Assembly: GCA_014377795.1 (NCBI GenBank)
Contig: JACMOY010000118.1
Span: forward strand, 1 to 13,479
DNA from: Actinomycetota bacterium
GTDB lineage: Bacteria; Actinomycetota; Actinomycetes; Actinomycetales; Angustibacteraceae
Direction of reading: 5' to 3'
DNA length: 13,479 nt
A model generated the notes under the pieces. That model was given only the letters and a program-made list of their open reading frames with translations, was not told the DNA's origin and made no database searches. Shown piece by piece: positions 1 through 6,017 of the stretch. Numbering within the stretch: position 1 is the stretch's first letter; each line of letters opens with the position of its first letter. Position numbers and translations under genes: made by a program.

Positions 1-261
1 CAGCAGGAGCCAGCCGAACCTGCCCGTCCGGGCCTGACCGACCAGGTTGCGTGCTGAGTACGCGGCGACCAACGCACCGACGCACCCGACGAAACCGAGG
101 AGCACCACGCTCAGGACGTCGACCCGCAGACCCAGCGCCACGTCGCCCACCCGCACCGGCACCACATCCAGCGGCCCCCGAGACACCAGCCGGATCCCGG
201 CCACCAGGGCTGCCAAGACCATGGCCACTGCGAGGCCGCGTGCGACTCGAAGGATCGTCAT
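1..261 (-). CDS. NADH-dehydrogenase subunit 5 / DabB-like proton-conducting membrane protein, N-terminal part only
   Basis: An open frame begins at an ATG whose first base is 261 and runs without a stop off the left edge (87 codons visible). The first ~25 residues form a hydrophobic helix (LAVAMVLAALVAGIRLV). A second helix follows at about residues 50-70 (VDVLSVVLLGFVGCVGALVAAYS), then a basic stretch ending in GRFGWLLL. The order 'D.LS..LL..V..VG..V..YS...L.G......RF..WLL' is what I know from the N-terminus of NuoL and its DabB relatives, the membrane partner of the DUF2309 protein DabA in inorganic-carbon uptake. Which of the two cannot be decided without the missing C-terminus and the next gene. 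The start has no clear Shine-Dalgarno sequence. A -10-like TATTGT ends 7 bases before the ATG, so the transcript may be leaderless. An Mrp/Mnh antiporter subunit is another possibility. Confidence 0.6.
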   Translation of the reverse strand, partial: MTILRVARGLAVAMVLAALVAGIRLVSRGPLDVVPVRVGDVALGLRVDVLSVVLLGFVGCVGALVAAYSARNLVGQARTGRFGWLLL

Positions 262-268
262 GCGCAGG

Positions 269-298
269 ACAATACATGAGATGTATCTCCGGTGTTAC
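269..298 (-). promoter_or_regulatory. Putative promoter of the NuoL/DabB-like gene
   Basis: Read on the minus strand, GTAACA (298-293) and TATTGT (274-269) are separated by 18 bases. Each matches the sigma-70-type consensus at four of six positions. The -10 box ends 7 bases before the ATG at 261, which would give a leaderless transcript. The spacer contains the dyad at 272-286. This is pattern matching only; no start site is known. Confidence 0.4.
272..286. promoter_or_regulatory. Perfect inverted repeat ATACAT-GAG-ATGTAT, candidate operator
   Basis: Two 6-base arms, ATACAT and ATGTAT, are exact reverse complements around a 3-base centre. This is an AT-rich island in very GC-rich DNA. It lies between the -35 and -10 boxes proposed for the minus-strand membrane gene and upstream of the regulator gene that starts at 353. 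That is a typical repressor position, and the adjacent winged-helix protein is the obvious candidate ligand. Confidence 0.5.
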
Positions 299-317
299 GA
301 CGCAGGAGAAAGATCTT

Positions 318-326
318 TGCTAATCT
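318..326 (+). promoter_or_regulatory. Extended -10 element, candidate promoter of the winged-helix gene
   Basis: TGC followed by TAATCT forms an extended -10 (TGn-TANNNT) ending 26 bases before the ATG at 353. The best -35-like match upstream (TTACGA, 295-300) is at a long spacing of 20 bases, so activity would rest on the extended -10. Confidence 0.35.
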
Positions 327-352
327 CGACCCACCGCATCGTGGGGGGGCAC

Positions 353-676
353 ATGGAGAGCACCGACCGGAGCGACCATCCGCTCGCTGCTTCGCGCGAG
401 CCGGCCGCGACCGGCTGGAGGTTCCTGACCAACCACGGACACGTCCTGATCTTCCTCAGTCGTCACCCCGAGGCGCGCATCCGCGACATCGCCGTCGCCG
501 TGGGCATCACCGAACGGTCGACCCAGGCGATCCTGGCCGAGCTCGAGTCCGACGGCTACGTCACCAAGATCAAAGTCGGCCGACGCAACCGTTATCAGCT
601 GCACCCCGACCGGGGGTTCAGGCACCCGCAGGAATCCACCCAGCCCATCGGCGCACTGCTGCGCATCTTCAGCTGA
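353..676 (+). CDS. Small winged helix-turn-helix transcriptional regulator (MarR/ArsR-like fold)
   Basis: This 107-residue protein is probably a DNA-binding regulator. Residues ~20-32 (GWRFLTNHGHVLIFL) make the first helix. 'ARIRDIAVAVGITERSTQAILAELESDGYV' (about 40-69) is a classic helix-turn-helix with its recognition helix. 'KIKVGRRNRYQLHP' (about 72-85) is the beta-hairpin wing, and a short tail containing RHP and IGALL follows. The frame is open much further upstream, but that part is low-complexity Arg/Pro/Thr sequence overlapping the divergent gene. I therefore start at ATG 353, after a G-rich stretch at 343-349 that could act as ribosome-binding site. No ligand-binding domain is present, so it would sense something directly or act as a simple repressor. 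It diverges from the NuoL/DabB-like gene across a shared promoter with a perfect dyad, which suggests local and possibly autogenous control. The ligand is unknown. Confidence 0.8.
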   Translation: MESTDRSDHPLAASREPAATGWRFLTNHGHVLIFLSRHPEARIRDIAVAVGITERSTQAILAELESDGYVTKIKVGRRNRYQLHPDRGFRHPQESTQPIGALLRIFS

Positions 677-695
677 GGATGTGCGCCACGGTCTC

Positions 696-715
696 GCGTC
701 GCCTTCTGACGACGC
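696..715. terminator. GC-rich hairpin between convergent regulator and tRNA genes
   Basis: GCGTCG (696-701) and CGACGC (710-715) form a perfect 6-bp stem with an 8-base loop. It sits 20 bases after the regulator stop codon and 11 bases beyond the 3' end of the tRNA on the other strand, so it could end transcription in both directions. There is no U-tract, which is common in actinobacteria but makes the call weaker. Confidence 0.4.
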
Positions 716-725
716 CGACCTGCGG

Positions 726-797
726 TGGGCGATACTGGGTTCGAACCAGTGACTTCCTCGGTGTGAACGAGGCGCTCTACCACTGAGCTAATCGCCC
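726..797 (-). tRNA. tRNA-Val (anticodon CAC)
   Basis: The minus strand folds as a complete cloverleaf. The acceptor stem is GGGCGAT (797-791) paired with ATCGCCC (733-727), with discriminator A at 726. The D arm is GCTC/GAGC with AGTGGTA in the loop. The anticodon stem CCTCG/CGAGG carries the loop TTCACAC, giving anticodon CAC, which reads GUG (valine). The T arm is ACTGG-TTCGAAC-CCAGT. The genomic sequence after the discriminator is CCG rather than CCA, so the terminal A would be added after transcription. A -10-like TAGTCT lies on the minus strand at 829-824, 26 bases before the 5' end, but no convincing -35 is visible. All stems pair perfectly, so the gene appears functional. Confidence 0.97.
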
Positions 798-853
798 GCA
801 GGCTGCTCTCGCAGCGCTGGCGAAGACTACCCGATCAAGCCGGGGCCTGTGTC

Positions 854-1315
854 TCACAACCCCGCGACGTGTGACGTCAGGGTCTGCTCCACGGTGTCGG
901 GCAACCAGGTCGGCACCCCGGACAGGGCGAACAGCGCCCAGAACACCGCGAGGACCAGGGCGACGATCGCAAGCACCACCACCGCCCGGACGACGACGTT
1001 CTGGCGGGCGGTCCAGGCGGTCCAGGCACCCACCCGGCGGCGGGCGTGGTCGAGCAGTCGCTGGGCCCACTCGAACTCGCTGGCCAGCACCGCGAGCCCG
1101 GCGAAGATGATCAACCAACCGGGGCCCGGCGCAGGTAGCAGCACCAGGCCGACGACAACGACGGCGACGCCCACGATCCCCACGACCAACCGGTAGGCCC
1201 GACGGGTGACGGGGTTGCGCTTGAGCCGGGCTCGCCAGGCCCATCGGTCCTCGTCAGCGTCGATGACGTGGTCGGCATCGGGGTAGTCGTCAAGGCGGCC
1301 GACGGGACGGTCCAT
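854..1315 (-). CDS. PGPGW-family (TIGR02611-type) small integral membrane protein
   Basis: This 153-residue protein carries the diagnostic PGPGW motif (PAPGPGW, residues 61-67), which ends a long hydrophobic helix (about 42-60). A second hydrophobic segment follows (LIIFAGLAVLASEF, 68-81), then a basic amphipathic linker (RLLDHARRRVGAW). A third helix is at about 107-131 (VVVRAVVVLAIVALVLAVFWALFAL), followed by a short polar tail. The N-terminal ~40 residues are charged (an acidic then a basic patch) and probably cytoplasmic. The family is widespread in actinobacteria and has no firm function that I know of. The ATG at 1315 follows a -10-like TAGTCT by 6 bases and has no Shine-Dalgarno sequence, consistent with leaderless expression. 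The tRNA-Val gene lies 56 bases downstream on the same strand. Confidence 0.88.
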   Translation of the reverse strand: MDRPVGRLDDYPDADHVIDADEDRWAWRARLKRNPVTRRAYRLVVGIVGVAVVVVGLVLLPAPGPGWLIIFAGLAVLASEFEWAQRLLDHARRRVGAWTAWTARQNVVVRAVVVLAIVALVLAVFWALFALSGVPTWLPDTVEQTLTSHVAGL

Positions 1316-1321
1316 GGGTCG

Positions 1322-1349
1322 AGACTAGGTCACGTCATCGTCAGGTCAG
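1322..1349 (-). promoter_or_regulatory. Putative leaderless promoter of the PGPGW gene
   Basis: On the minus strand CTGACC (1349-1344) and TAGTCT (1327-1322) are separated by 16 bases. TAGTCT ends 6 bases before the ATG at 1315, so transcription should begin at or next to the start codon. No ribosome-binding site is visible, which agrees with that. Confidence 0.4.
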
Positions 1350-1386
1350 CGCGCAGACGCATCGGCGTTCCGGACAGATCGGACGA

Positions 1387-1403
1387 CATTGCGGCCATTG
1401 CGG
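1387..1403 (+). repeat. Tandem direct repeat CATTGCGG (period 9) upstream of the SsgA-family gene
   Basis: CATTGCGG occurs at 1387-1394 and again at 1396-1403, about 90 bases before the SsgA-family start codon. The spacing of 9 bases is near one helical turn, so two copies of a regulator could bind the same face. It may also be chance. Confidence 0.35.
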
Positions 1404-1490
1404 ACACCGAGGTTTGAGAGCGCCCTGGCCGGGGAACACCTCTGTCGAACGCGGTTCACGAGACCGCACCCGCCCACCCAGGAGGACCTG

Positions 1491-1910
1491 ATGGCGCACA
1501 CCGGACAGCCCGTCGTCGACGAGATGGCACTGCGCTTGGTCATGCCCGGGGACGACGGCCTGCTGTTGCGCGCCACCCTGCGCTACGACCCCGCCGACCC
1601 CTTCGCCGTCGAGGCCACCTTCCGGGCCGCGGACGAGTCGATCTCGTGGATGCTGGGGCGTGACCTGCTGCACGACGGCCTGCTGGCCGAGGCCGGGCTG
1701 GGCGACGTGCGGGTGTGGCCCCAGTCGCGGCACGACGGTGACCCCGAGCTGGTGCTCATCGAGCTGCGCTCGCCGGACGGGCAGGCCACCCTGGCGATCG
1801 ACGCCGCCGACCTCGAGGCGTTCTTGCGCCGCACGTTCGACGTGGTGCCGCGCGGCTGCGAGTCGGCCTACCTCGACCTCGACCTGGTGATCGGCCGCCT
1901 GCTCGGCTGA
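1491..1910 (+). CDS. SsgA-family sporulation/cell-division regulator
   Basis: This 139-residue protein matches the SsgA-like family of actinobacteria, whose best-known members (SsgA, SsgB) position the division machinery and recruit FtsZ. Recognisable blocks are a first strand region with 'LRYDPADPFAVEATF', then 'SWMLGRDLLHDGLL', 'GDVRVWP', 'LVLIELRSPDGQATL' and the C-terminal 'FLRRTFDVVPRGCES' followed by DLD and a hydrophobic helix. All lie in the order and length usual for the family (about 130-150 residues). The ATG at 1491 is preceded at the right distance by a strong ribosome-binding site, AGGAGG (1480-1485). The 5' region of about 170 bases is shared with the divergent PGPGW gene. The gene ends only 13 bases from the convergent pabC gene. 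Whether the host sporulates cannot be told, because non-sporulating relatives also carry this family. Confidence 0.9.
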   Translation: MAHTGQPVVDEMALRLVMPGDDGLLLRATLRYDPADPFAVEATFRAADESISWMLGRDLLHDGLLAEAGLGDVRVWPQSRHDGDPELVLIELRSPDGQATLAIDAADLEAFLRRTFDVVPRGCESAYLDLDLVIGRLLG

Positions 1911-1912
1911 CG

Positions 1913-1934
1913 GCGACCGGGCCTCACGGGTCGC
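1913..1934. terminator. Hairpin between convergent ssgA-like and pabC genes
   Basis: GCGACC (1913-1918) pairs exactly with GGTCGC (1929-1934) around a 10-base loop, and can be extended by a G-U pair. It starts 2 bases after the ssgA-like stop and overlaps the last codons of pabC, so it may serve as a bidirectional terminator. No U-tract is present. Confidence 0.4.
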
Positions 1935-2778
1935 TGTCGGCCGCAGCGGCCCGCGCGAACAGGGCGGCGGCCGCTGCGACCAGGGGTCCAGGGGCCGGGA
2001 GCAGTCGGCCGTCCACGGCGTGCACAGGCTGGACGTCCCGGGTCGACGACATGAGAGCCACCTCATCGGCGTCGGAGAGCTCGGCCATCCCCACCGCACG
2101 CTCCTGGATCGGCAGGCCACCGCGCTGCGCCCACTCCAGCAGCAGCTCGCGGGTGATCCCGGCGAGAGCCCCGCTGCTCAGCGGCGGTGTGATCAGGCGT
2201 CCGTCCAGGGCGAGCAGCACGTTCGAGCCGGTGCCCTCGCACAGCTCGTCGCGGGTGTTGGCGAACAGCGCCTCGCCGGCCCCCCGCCTGCGGGCGTACG
2301 CGAGCGCGACGACGTTCTCGGCGTACGACGTGGTCTTCAGGCCGACGACGGCGCTGCGCTCGTTGCGCACCCACGGGACGACCGCCACGGCCGCCGACGG
2401 CGTCGGCCTCTGGACGGCGGAGGCGAGCACGACGTATGTCGGTGCGACGTCCGCGCGATCCGAGCCGAGCGGGCCGGGGCCGCCGGTCATCGTGACGCGC
2501 AGCCGGCCGAACGGCAGGTGCGCCGCAGCCAGGACGTCGGTGATCCCCGAGCGCACCAGCTCGACGTCCGGGACGGCCAGCCCGAGCCCAGCCGCCGAAC
2601 GGGCCAGCCGCCGAAGGTGGCGGGTGAGGGCGAACACGTGGCCGTCGATGACCTTGCACGTCTCGAAGACACCGTCCCCGACCGTGAGCCCGTGGTCGGT
2701 GGCCAGCACCGACGGTGCGTCGCCGACCAGGCGGCCGTCGACCCAGCAGGTGGTCGCGACGGCGCTCGACCGGGTCAT
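1924..2778 (-). CDS. pabC: Aminodeoxychorismate lyase (class IV aminotransferase)
   Basis: This is a 284-residue PLP enzyme of the branched-chain aminotransferase/ADC lyase fold. The family converts 4-amino-4-deoxychorismate to 4-aminobenzoate plus pyruvate for folate synthesis. Visible signatures are 'GDGVFET' (34-40), the region around the PLP-binding lysine 'GLKTTSYAENV' (Lys148), 'ELCEGTGSNV' with the conserved Glu181, and 'GITR' (207-210). The ATG at 2778 is chosen because it overlaps the pabB stop codon as ATGA, the sign of translational coupling. A longer open frame upstream lies wholly inside pabB. The partner gene strongly favours PabC over IlvE or D-amino-acid aminotransferase, which share the fold. 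No lesions are seen. Confidence 0.88.
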   Translation of the reverse strand: MTRSSAVATTCWVDGRLVGDAPSVLATDHGLTVGDGVFETCKVIDGHVFALTRHLRRLARSAAGLGLAVPDVELVRSGITDVLAAAHLPFGRLRVTMTGGPGPLGSDRADVAPTYVVLASAVQRPTPSAAVAVVPWVRNERSAVVGLKTTSYAENVVALAYARRRGAGEALFANTRDELCEGTGSNVLLALDGRLITPPLSSGALAGITRELLLEWAQRGGLPIQERAVGMAELSDADEVALMSSTRDVQPVHAVDGRLLPAPGPLVAAAAALFARAAAADSDP

Positions 2779-3797
2779 GGCGTCACCCTGCCAGACGCGA
2801 GGCCGACGAGCGTGGCGGCCTTCAGCTCGGTCTCGGCCCACTCCCCCGCCGGGTCCGAGCCCCAGGTGATGCCCGCGCCGGTGCCGTACCGGAGCACCCG
2901 GCGGCCGGTGGGGTCGCGGGCGGCCCAGAACGTCCGGATACCGACCGCGAGCTCAGCGGTGCCCGCGTCGGCGTCGACCCAGCCGACGGCTCCGCAGTAC
3001 GGACCCCTCGGCACAGGCTCGAGGTCGTGAATCGCCTGCAGCGCCGAGGACTTGGGTGCCCCCGTGACCGACGCGGGCGGCAGTGTCGCCTGGAGCAACC
3101 GCCCCCACGACGTACCCGGGGCCAGTCGTCCGCCCACCCGCGACACGAGGTGGACCAGGCCGGGGTGCTGCTCGACCGAGAGCAGCTCGGGCACCGACAC
3201 CGACCCGGGCAGGCAGACGACCGAGAGGTCGTTGCGCGCCAGGTCGACGATCATCACGTTCTCGTCGACGTCCTTCTCGCGCAGGCCCTTGGCGGTGGTG
3301 GCGGTGCCCTTGATCGGGCCCGTCGTGACCACGTCGCCGTCGCGGCGCAGGAACAGCTCGGGCGAGGCGCAGACCAGGTCGACGCCGGGCACGCGCAGCA
3401 CGCCGCCGAACGGCGCCGGGTTGTGACGCGCCGTCAGCCCAGCCAGGGCGAGCAGGTCGGCGTCCTCGCCGAGGTCGTGCTCGAGCACCCGACACACGTT
3501 GACCTGATAGACGTCACCGCGAGACACCCGTCGCCGCACCTCACGGACGGCGGACTCGTACGCGGGGCGGGCGAGCGAGGATCTCCAGTCGTCGCGCAGC
3601 GGGGCCCAGGGGCCGGTCCCGGGCAGGGCAGTCGGGACGACGTGGGCGAACCGCGCCGCCGTCACCGCCCCCTCGAAGTCGACGACGAGCGCCCACCAGC
3701 CGCCCTCGTCCAGTGCTGTGACGTCGTGGCGCACCTCGACCAGGTCGGTCGCCAACCGGCCGGCGAACCACGCGAGCGGCTCGCGCAGCGAAGGCAT
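2775..3797 (-). CDS. pabB: Aminodeoxychorismate synthase component I
   Basis: This 340-residue protein is the chorismate-binding catalytic domain. With a glutaminase partner (PabA, not in this window) it converts chorismate and glutamine to aminodeoxychorismate. Motifs in order are 'GDVYQVNVC' (94-102), 'ASPELFL' (144-150), 'GPIKGTA' (160-166, with Lys163), 'DLARNDL' (185-191), 'SVTGAPK' (243-249), 'RGPYCGAVG' (264-272) and 'GAGITWGSDP' with 'EWAETELKA' (307-327). The PIKGT lysine is the feature that separates PabB from anthranilate synthase TrpE (PIAGT). The protein is shorter than E. coli PabB because the N-terminal subdomain is abbreviated, as is common for actinobacterial copies. The start at 3797 lies 29 bases after the hydrolase-glycosyltransferase stop, with only a weak ribosome-binding site. 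The stop overlaps the pabC start by 4 bases. Confidence 0.9.
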   Translation of the reverse strand: MPSLREPLAWFAGRLATDLVEVRHDVTALDEGGWWALVVDFEGAVTAARFAHVVPTALPGTGPWAPLRDDWRSSLARPAYESAVREVRRRVSRGDVYQVNVCRVLEHDLGEDADLLALAGLTARHNPAPFGGVLRVPGVDLVCASPELFLRRDGDVVTTGPIKGTATTAKGLREKDVDENVMIVDLARNDLSVVCLPGSVSVPELLSVEQHPGLVHLVSRVGGRLAPGTSWGRLLQATLPPASVTGAPKSSALQAIHDLEPVPRGPYCGAVGWVDADAGTAELAVGIRTFWAARDPTGRRVLRYGTGAGITWGSDPAGEWAETELKAATLVGLASGRVTP

Positions 3798-3826
3798 AGG
3801 CGCACCGTAGCCGCTGCGGCGGGCCG

Positions 3827-5854
3827 CTACAGCAGGTCGGTGAGCAGGGCGGCGGCGCAGGCCGCGCCGTCGCTCTGGACCTGGCGGTACGTCACCTCGC
3901 GGGTGCACTCCTTGGCGATCGCGTCGGCCAGCTTGTCGGGGTCGAGGGCGTCCTCGTAGTCCAGGCACCGCCCCGCCTCGTAGCGGTCGAGGCGGTGCCG
4001 TACGTGGAAGGTCTGCTCGAAGTGGTGTCGAAGGGGCACGTAGACGAACGGCTTGCGCAGCGCAGTCAGCTCCATGCACGTCGTCAGGCCGCCTTGCACC
4101 ACCGCGACGTCGCAGGCTGCCAGGTGCCGGTACAGGTCCGGGACGTACCCGACGACGTGGACGCCGGGCACCGTCGGGAGCGAGGCGGCGTCGATGCGCG
4201 GGCCGGTCACGAGGACGATCTCGAGGTCGGGAACCAGCCGCCGGATGGCCGGCACGGCCCTGAGCACGGTGTGCAGCAACGAGGTCCCGACCGACGATCC
4301 ACCCACGGTGACCAGGCACAGGCGCTGCTGCGGGGTGACACCGAGCTCGCGGCGCAGGTCGTCGCTGCGCTCGACCGAGGGGGGGTCGAACCCGGTGACG
4401 TAGCCCGAGAAGTCGTAGTGCTCCATCGTCCACTCCCGTATGCCGGGCAGCCCCGGGCCGAAGTCGCGGTCGACGACGTCGGCGGGGTCACCCACGAACA
4501 CCGAGCGGTCACGGACCCGGCTGAACCGGGTCCGCTGCTCGATCATCTCTGCGTTGTAGTCGGCTGTCAGCGCGGCCTCGGCGGCGCCCCCGTCGGGCAT
4601 CGGCAGCCAGCCGACGAAGTCGGTCATCCAGGCGAACGCGAACGTCTTGAGCTCAGGGTTCTCGTGCAGGAAGTAGTCGACGTCCCACGCCTCGTCGCCC
4701 ACCACCACGTCGTAGCCGCCGTCCCGGACGACGTCGGCGAACACCATGAAGTTGTTCACGAGAATCTCGTCCATGCGCCGAATAGCCTGGAACGCGTGCA
4801 GGTCGTGCTCGCCCGACTCGTGCTCGACGTGAGCCGACTCGTTCGCCAGCCACGCTGAGGCCGGGTGGACGCTCTCGCCCCGGTGGCGCAACAGCCGGGT
4901 CACCGGGTCCTGGGCCAGCCAGTCGACCTGCAGGTCGGGACGCAGCAGCCGCAGCTGGTCGGCGATGGCGATGTCCCGCCGAGCGTGGCCCAGACCGATC
5001 GGTGACGACAGGTACAGAGCCTTCCTCGGGCGCTGGGCGGCCCGCACCCACGTCGTGCGCGTCCTGCGCGGCACCACCCGCTCGACGAAAGCCGAGATCA
5101 GGTGGTTGATCCGCACCGGCTCACGCGCCTGCGGGCCGTGGCCGACACCCTCGAGCAGCACCAGCGATCCTCCCGTGAGCTCGGCGAGTCGCTCACCGAC
5201 CGCGTGCGTGCGCACGCGGTCGTCGGTGCCGTGCACCACGGTCACCGGGCACACGACCATGCGGCACAACGGTTCGAGTGGCACGCACACCGCACCGTCG
5301 CAGCCCAGGCGCCCCGCCGTGCTGTCGACCAGCGTCGCCGGCGTGATCTCGTGCGCCCACTCGATGCAGTCCTCGATCTGCTTGGTGGAGTGCGGTTCGG
5401 AGAACATCGCCGAGAAGAAGAAGCGCAGGAACCCCTCGTAGTCACCCTCGAGCCAGACGTGCTTGTTGTACCTGGCCCAACCGTCTGCCGCCTGCGGCCG
5501 GTCGTCCCACAGGACTGCGTCCCGGGCCGGTTGCGTGACGTTCAGCCCGCAGGACGGTGCGATGGCGAACAGTCCGAGCACCCGGTCGGCGTGGTGCGCC
5601 GCGACGTGCACCGACCAGGCCGCCCCGCACGACAGCGACACGAGCACCGCACTGCCCGTGCCGGTCGCGTCCATGACGGCGATGGTGTCGGCCGCGTACT
5701 CCTCGTTCGTGTACGCCGCCGCCCCCACCGGCCGGTCGGAGCCCCCGCTGCCGCGCCCGTCGAACGTGACGACGCGGTAATGACGAGCGAGGTAGCCGAC
5801 CTGCGCCTTCCAGAACCGCGAGGGCAGGATCGACCACGTCGGCATGAGCAGCAC
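3827..5854 (-). CDS. Alpha/beta hydrolase-glycosyltransferase fusion protein (5' end interrupted by a stop codon)
   Basis: This 675-codon frame encodes two enzymes in one chain. Residues 1-265 are an alpha/beta hydrolase: oxyanion region 'LMPTWSI', 'FDGRGSGGSD' (31-40), nucleophile elbow 'SLSCG' with Ser75 (the usual first Gly is Ser), the acid region 'VVHGTDDRV' (207-214) and catalytic His in 'GVGHGP' (236-241). Residues ~277-675 resemble GT1/MurG-type glycosyltransferases: 'SSPIGLGHARRD' (283-294), 'LVTVGGSSVG' (514-523) and a nucleotide-sugar site at 586-622 including 'VQGGLTTCMEL' and HFEQ. No signal peptide or membrane helix is visible, so it should be cytoplasmic. The frame begins at GTG 5854, but homology-like sequence continues upstream past an in-frame TAA at 5885-5887, so this is probably a truncated or restarted product lacking the first strands of the hydrolase. 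It lies 29 bases upstream of pabB and 58 bases downstream of the methyltransferase (counting from the original start at 5959). Substrates are unknown. Confidence 0.75.
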   Translation of the reverse strand: MLLMPTWSILPSRFWKAQVGYLARHYRVVTFDGRGSGGSDRPVGAAAYTNEEYAADTIAVMDATGTGSAVLVSLSCGAAWSVHVAAHHADRVLGLFAIAPSCGLNVTQPARDAVLWDDRPQAADGWARYNKHVWLEGDYEGFLRFFFSAMFSEPHSTKQIEDCIEWAHEITPATLVDSTAGRLGCDGAVCVPLEPLCRMVVCPVTVVHGTDDRVRTHAVGERLAELTGGSLVLLEGVGHGPQAREPVRINHLISAFVERVVPRRTRTTWVRAAQRPRKALYLSSPIGLGHARRDIAIADQLRLLRPDLQVDWLAQDPVTRLLRHRGESVHPASAWLANESAHVEHESGEHDLHAFQAIRRMDEILVNNFMVFADVVRDGGYDVVVGDEAWDVDYFLHENPELKTFAFAWMTDFVGWLPMPDGGAAEAALTADYNAEMIEQRTRFSRVRDRSVFVGDPADVVDRDFGPGLPGIREWTMEHYDFSGYVTGFDPPSVERSDDLRRELGVTPQQRLCLVTVGGSSVGTSLLHTVLRAVPAIRRLVPDLEIVLVTGPRIDAASLPTVPGVHVVGYVPDLYRHLAACDVAVVQGGLTTCMELTALRKPFVYVPLRHHFEQTFHVRHRLDRYEAGRCLDYEDALDPDKLADAIAKECTREVTYRQVQSDGAACAAALLTDLL

Positions 5855-5959
5855 CGTCCCCTCGTGCTCCTGCCCGAAGCCCTCTTACGCCAGCCGGACC
5901 CCGCCGCGGACGACGACGCCCGCAACGTCGGCGACGATGGCCCGGGCCTGTTGCTGCAT
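5855..5959 (-). pseudogene. 5' remnant of the hydrolase-glycosyltransferase gene with in-frame TAA
   Basis: In the same frame as the fusion gene, an ATG at 5959 starts a 24-codon stretch ending 'VVRGGVRLA', then TAA (5887-5885), then 'EGFGQEHEGT' leading straight into 'VLLMPTW'. Alpha/beta hydrolases of this type usually read like 'DGVRLAYEVFG...GEPTVLLMPTW', so the TAA falls exactly where Tyr (TAC or TAT) is expected. I infer that the original start was ATG 5959 and that one base change made a nonsense codon at position 25. Translation could restart at GTG 5854 or the ATG at 5845. A sequencing error is the main alternative. Confidence 0.65.
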
Positions 5960-6017
5960 CACGGCAGTGTGCCGCGCGACGGCAGTGACGTCACCACCCG
6001 ATCCCCCAGCCTGGACG

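Noticed and set aside
47..352. Upstream extension of the winged-helix frame to position 47.
   Set aside because: The extension is low-complexity sequence opposite the membrane-protein gene and passes through the divergent promoter.
1939..1951. Palindrome GGCCGC-A-GCGGCC as an operator.
   Set aside because: It lies inside the Ala-rich C-terminus of pabC and is explained by alanine codons.
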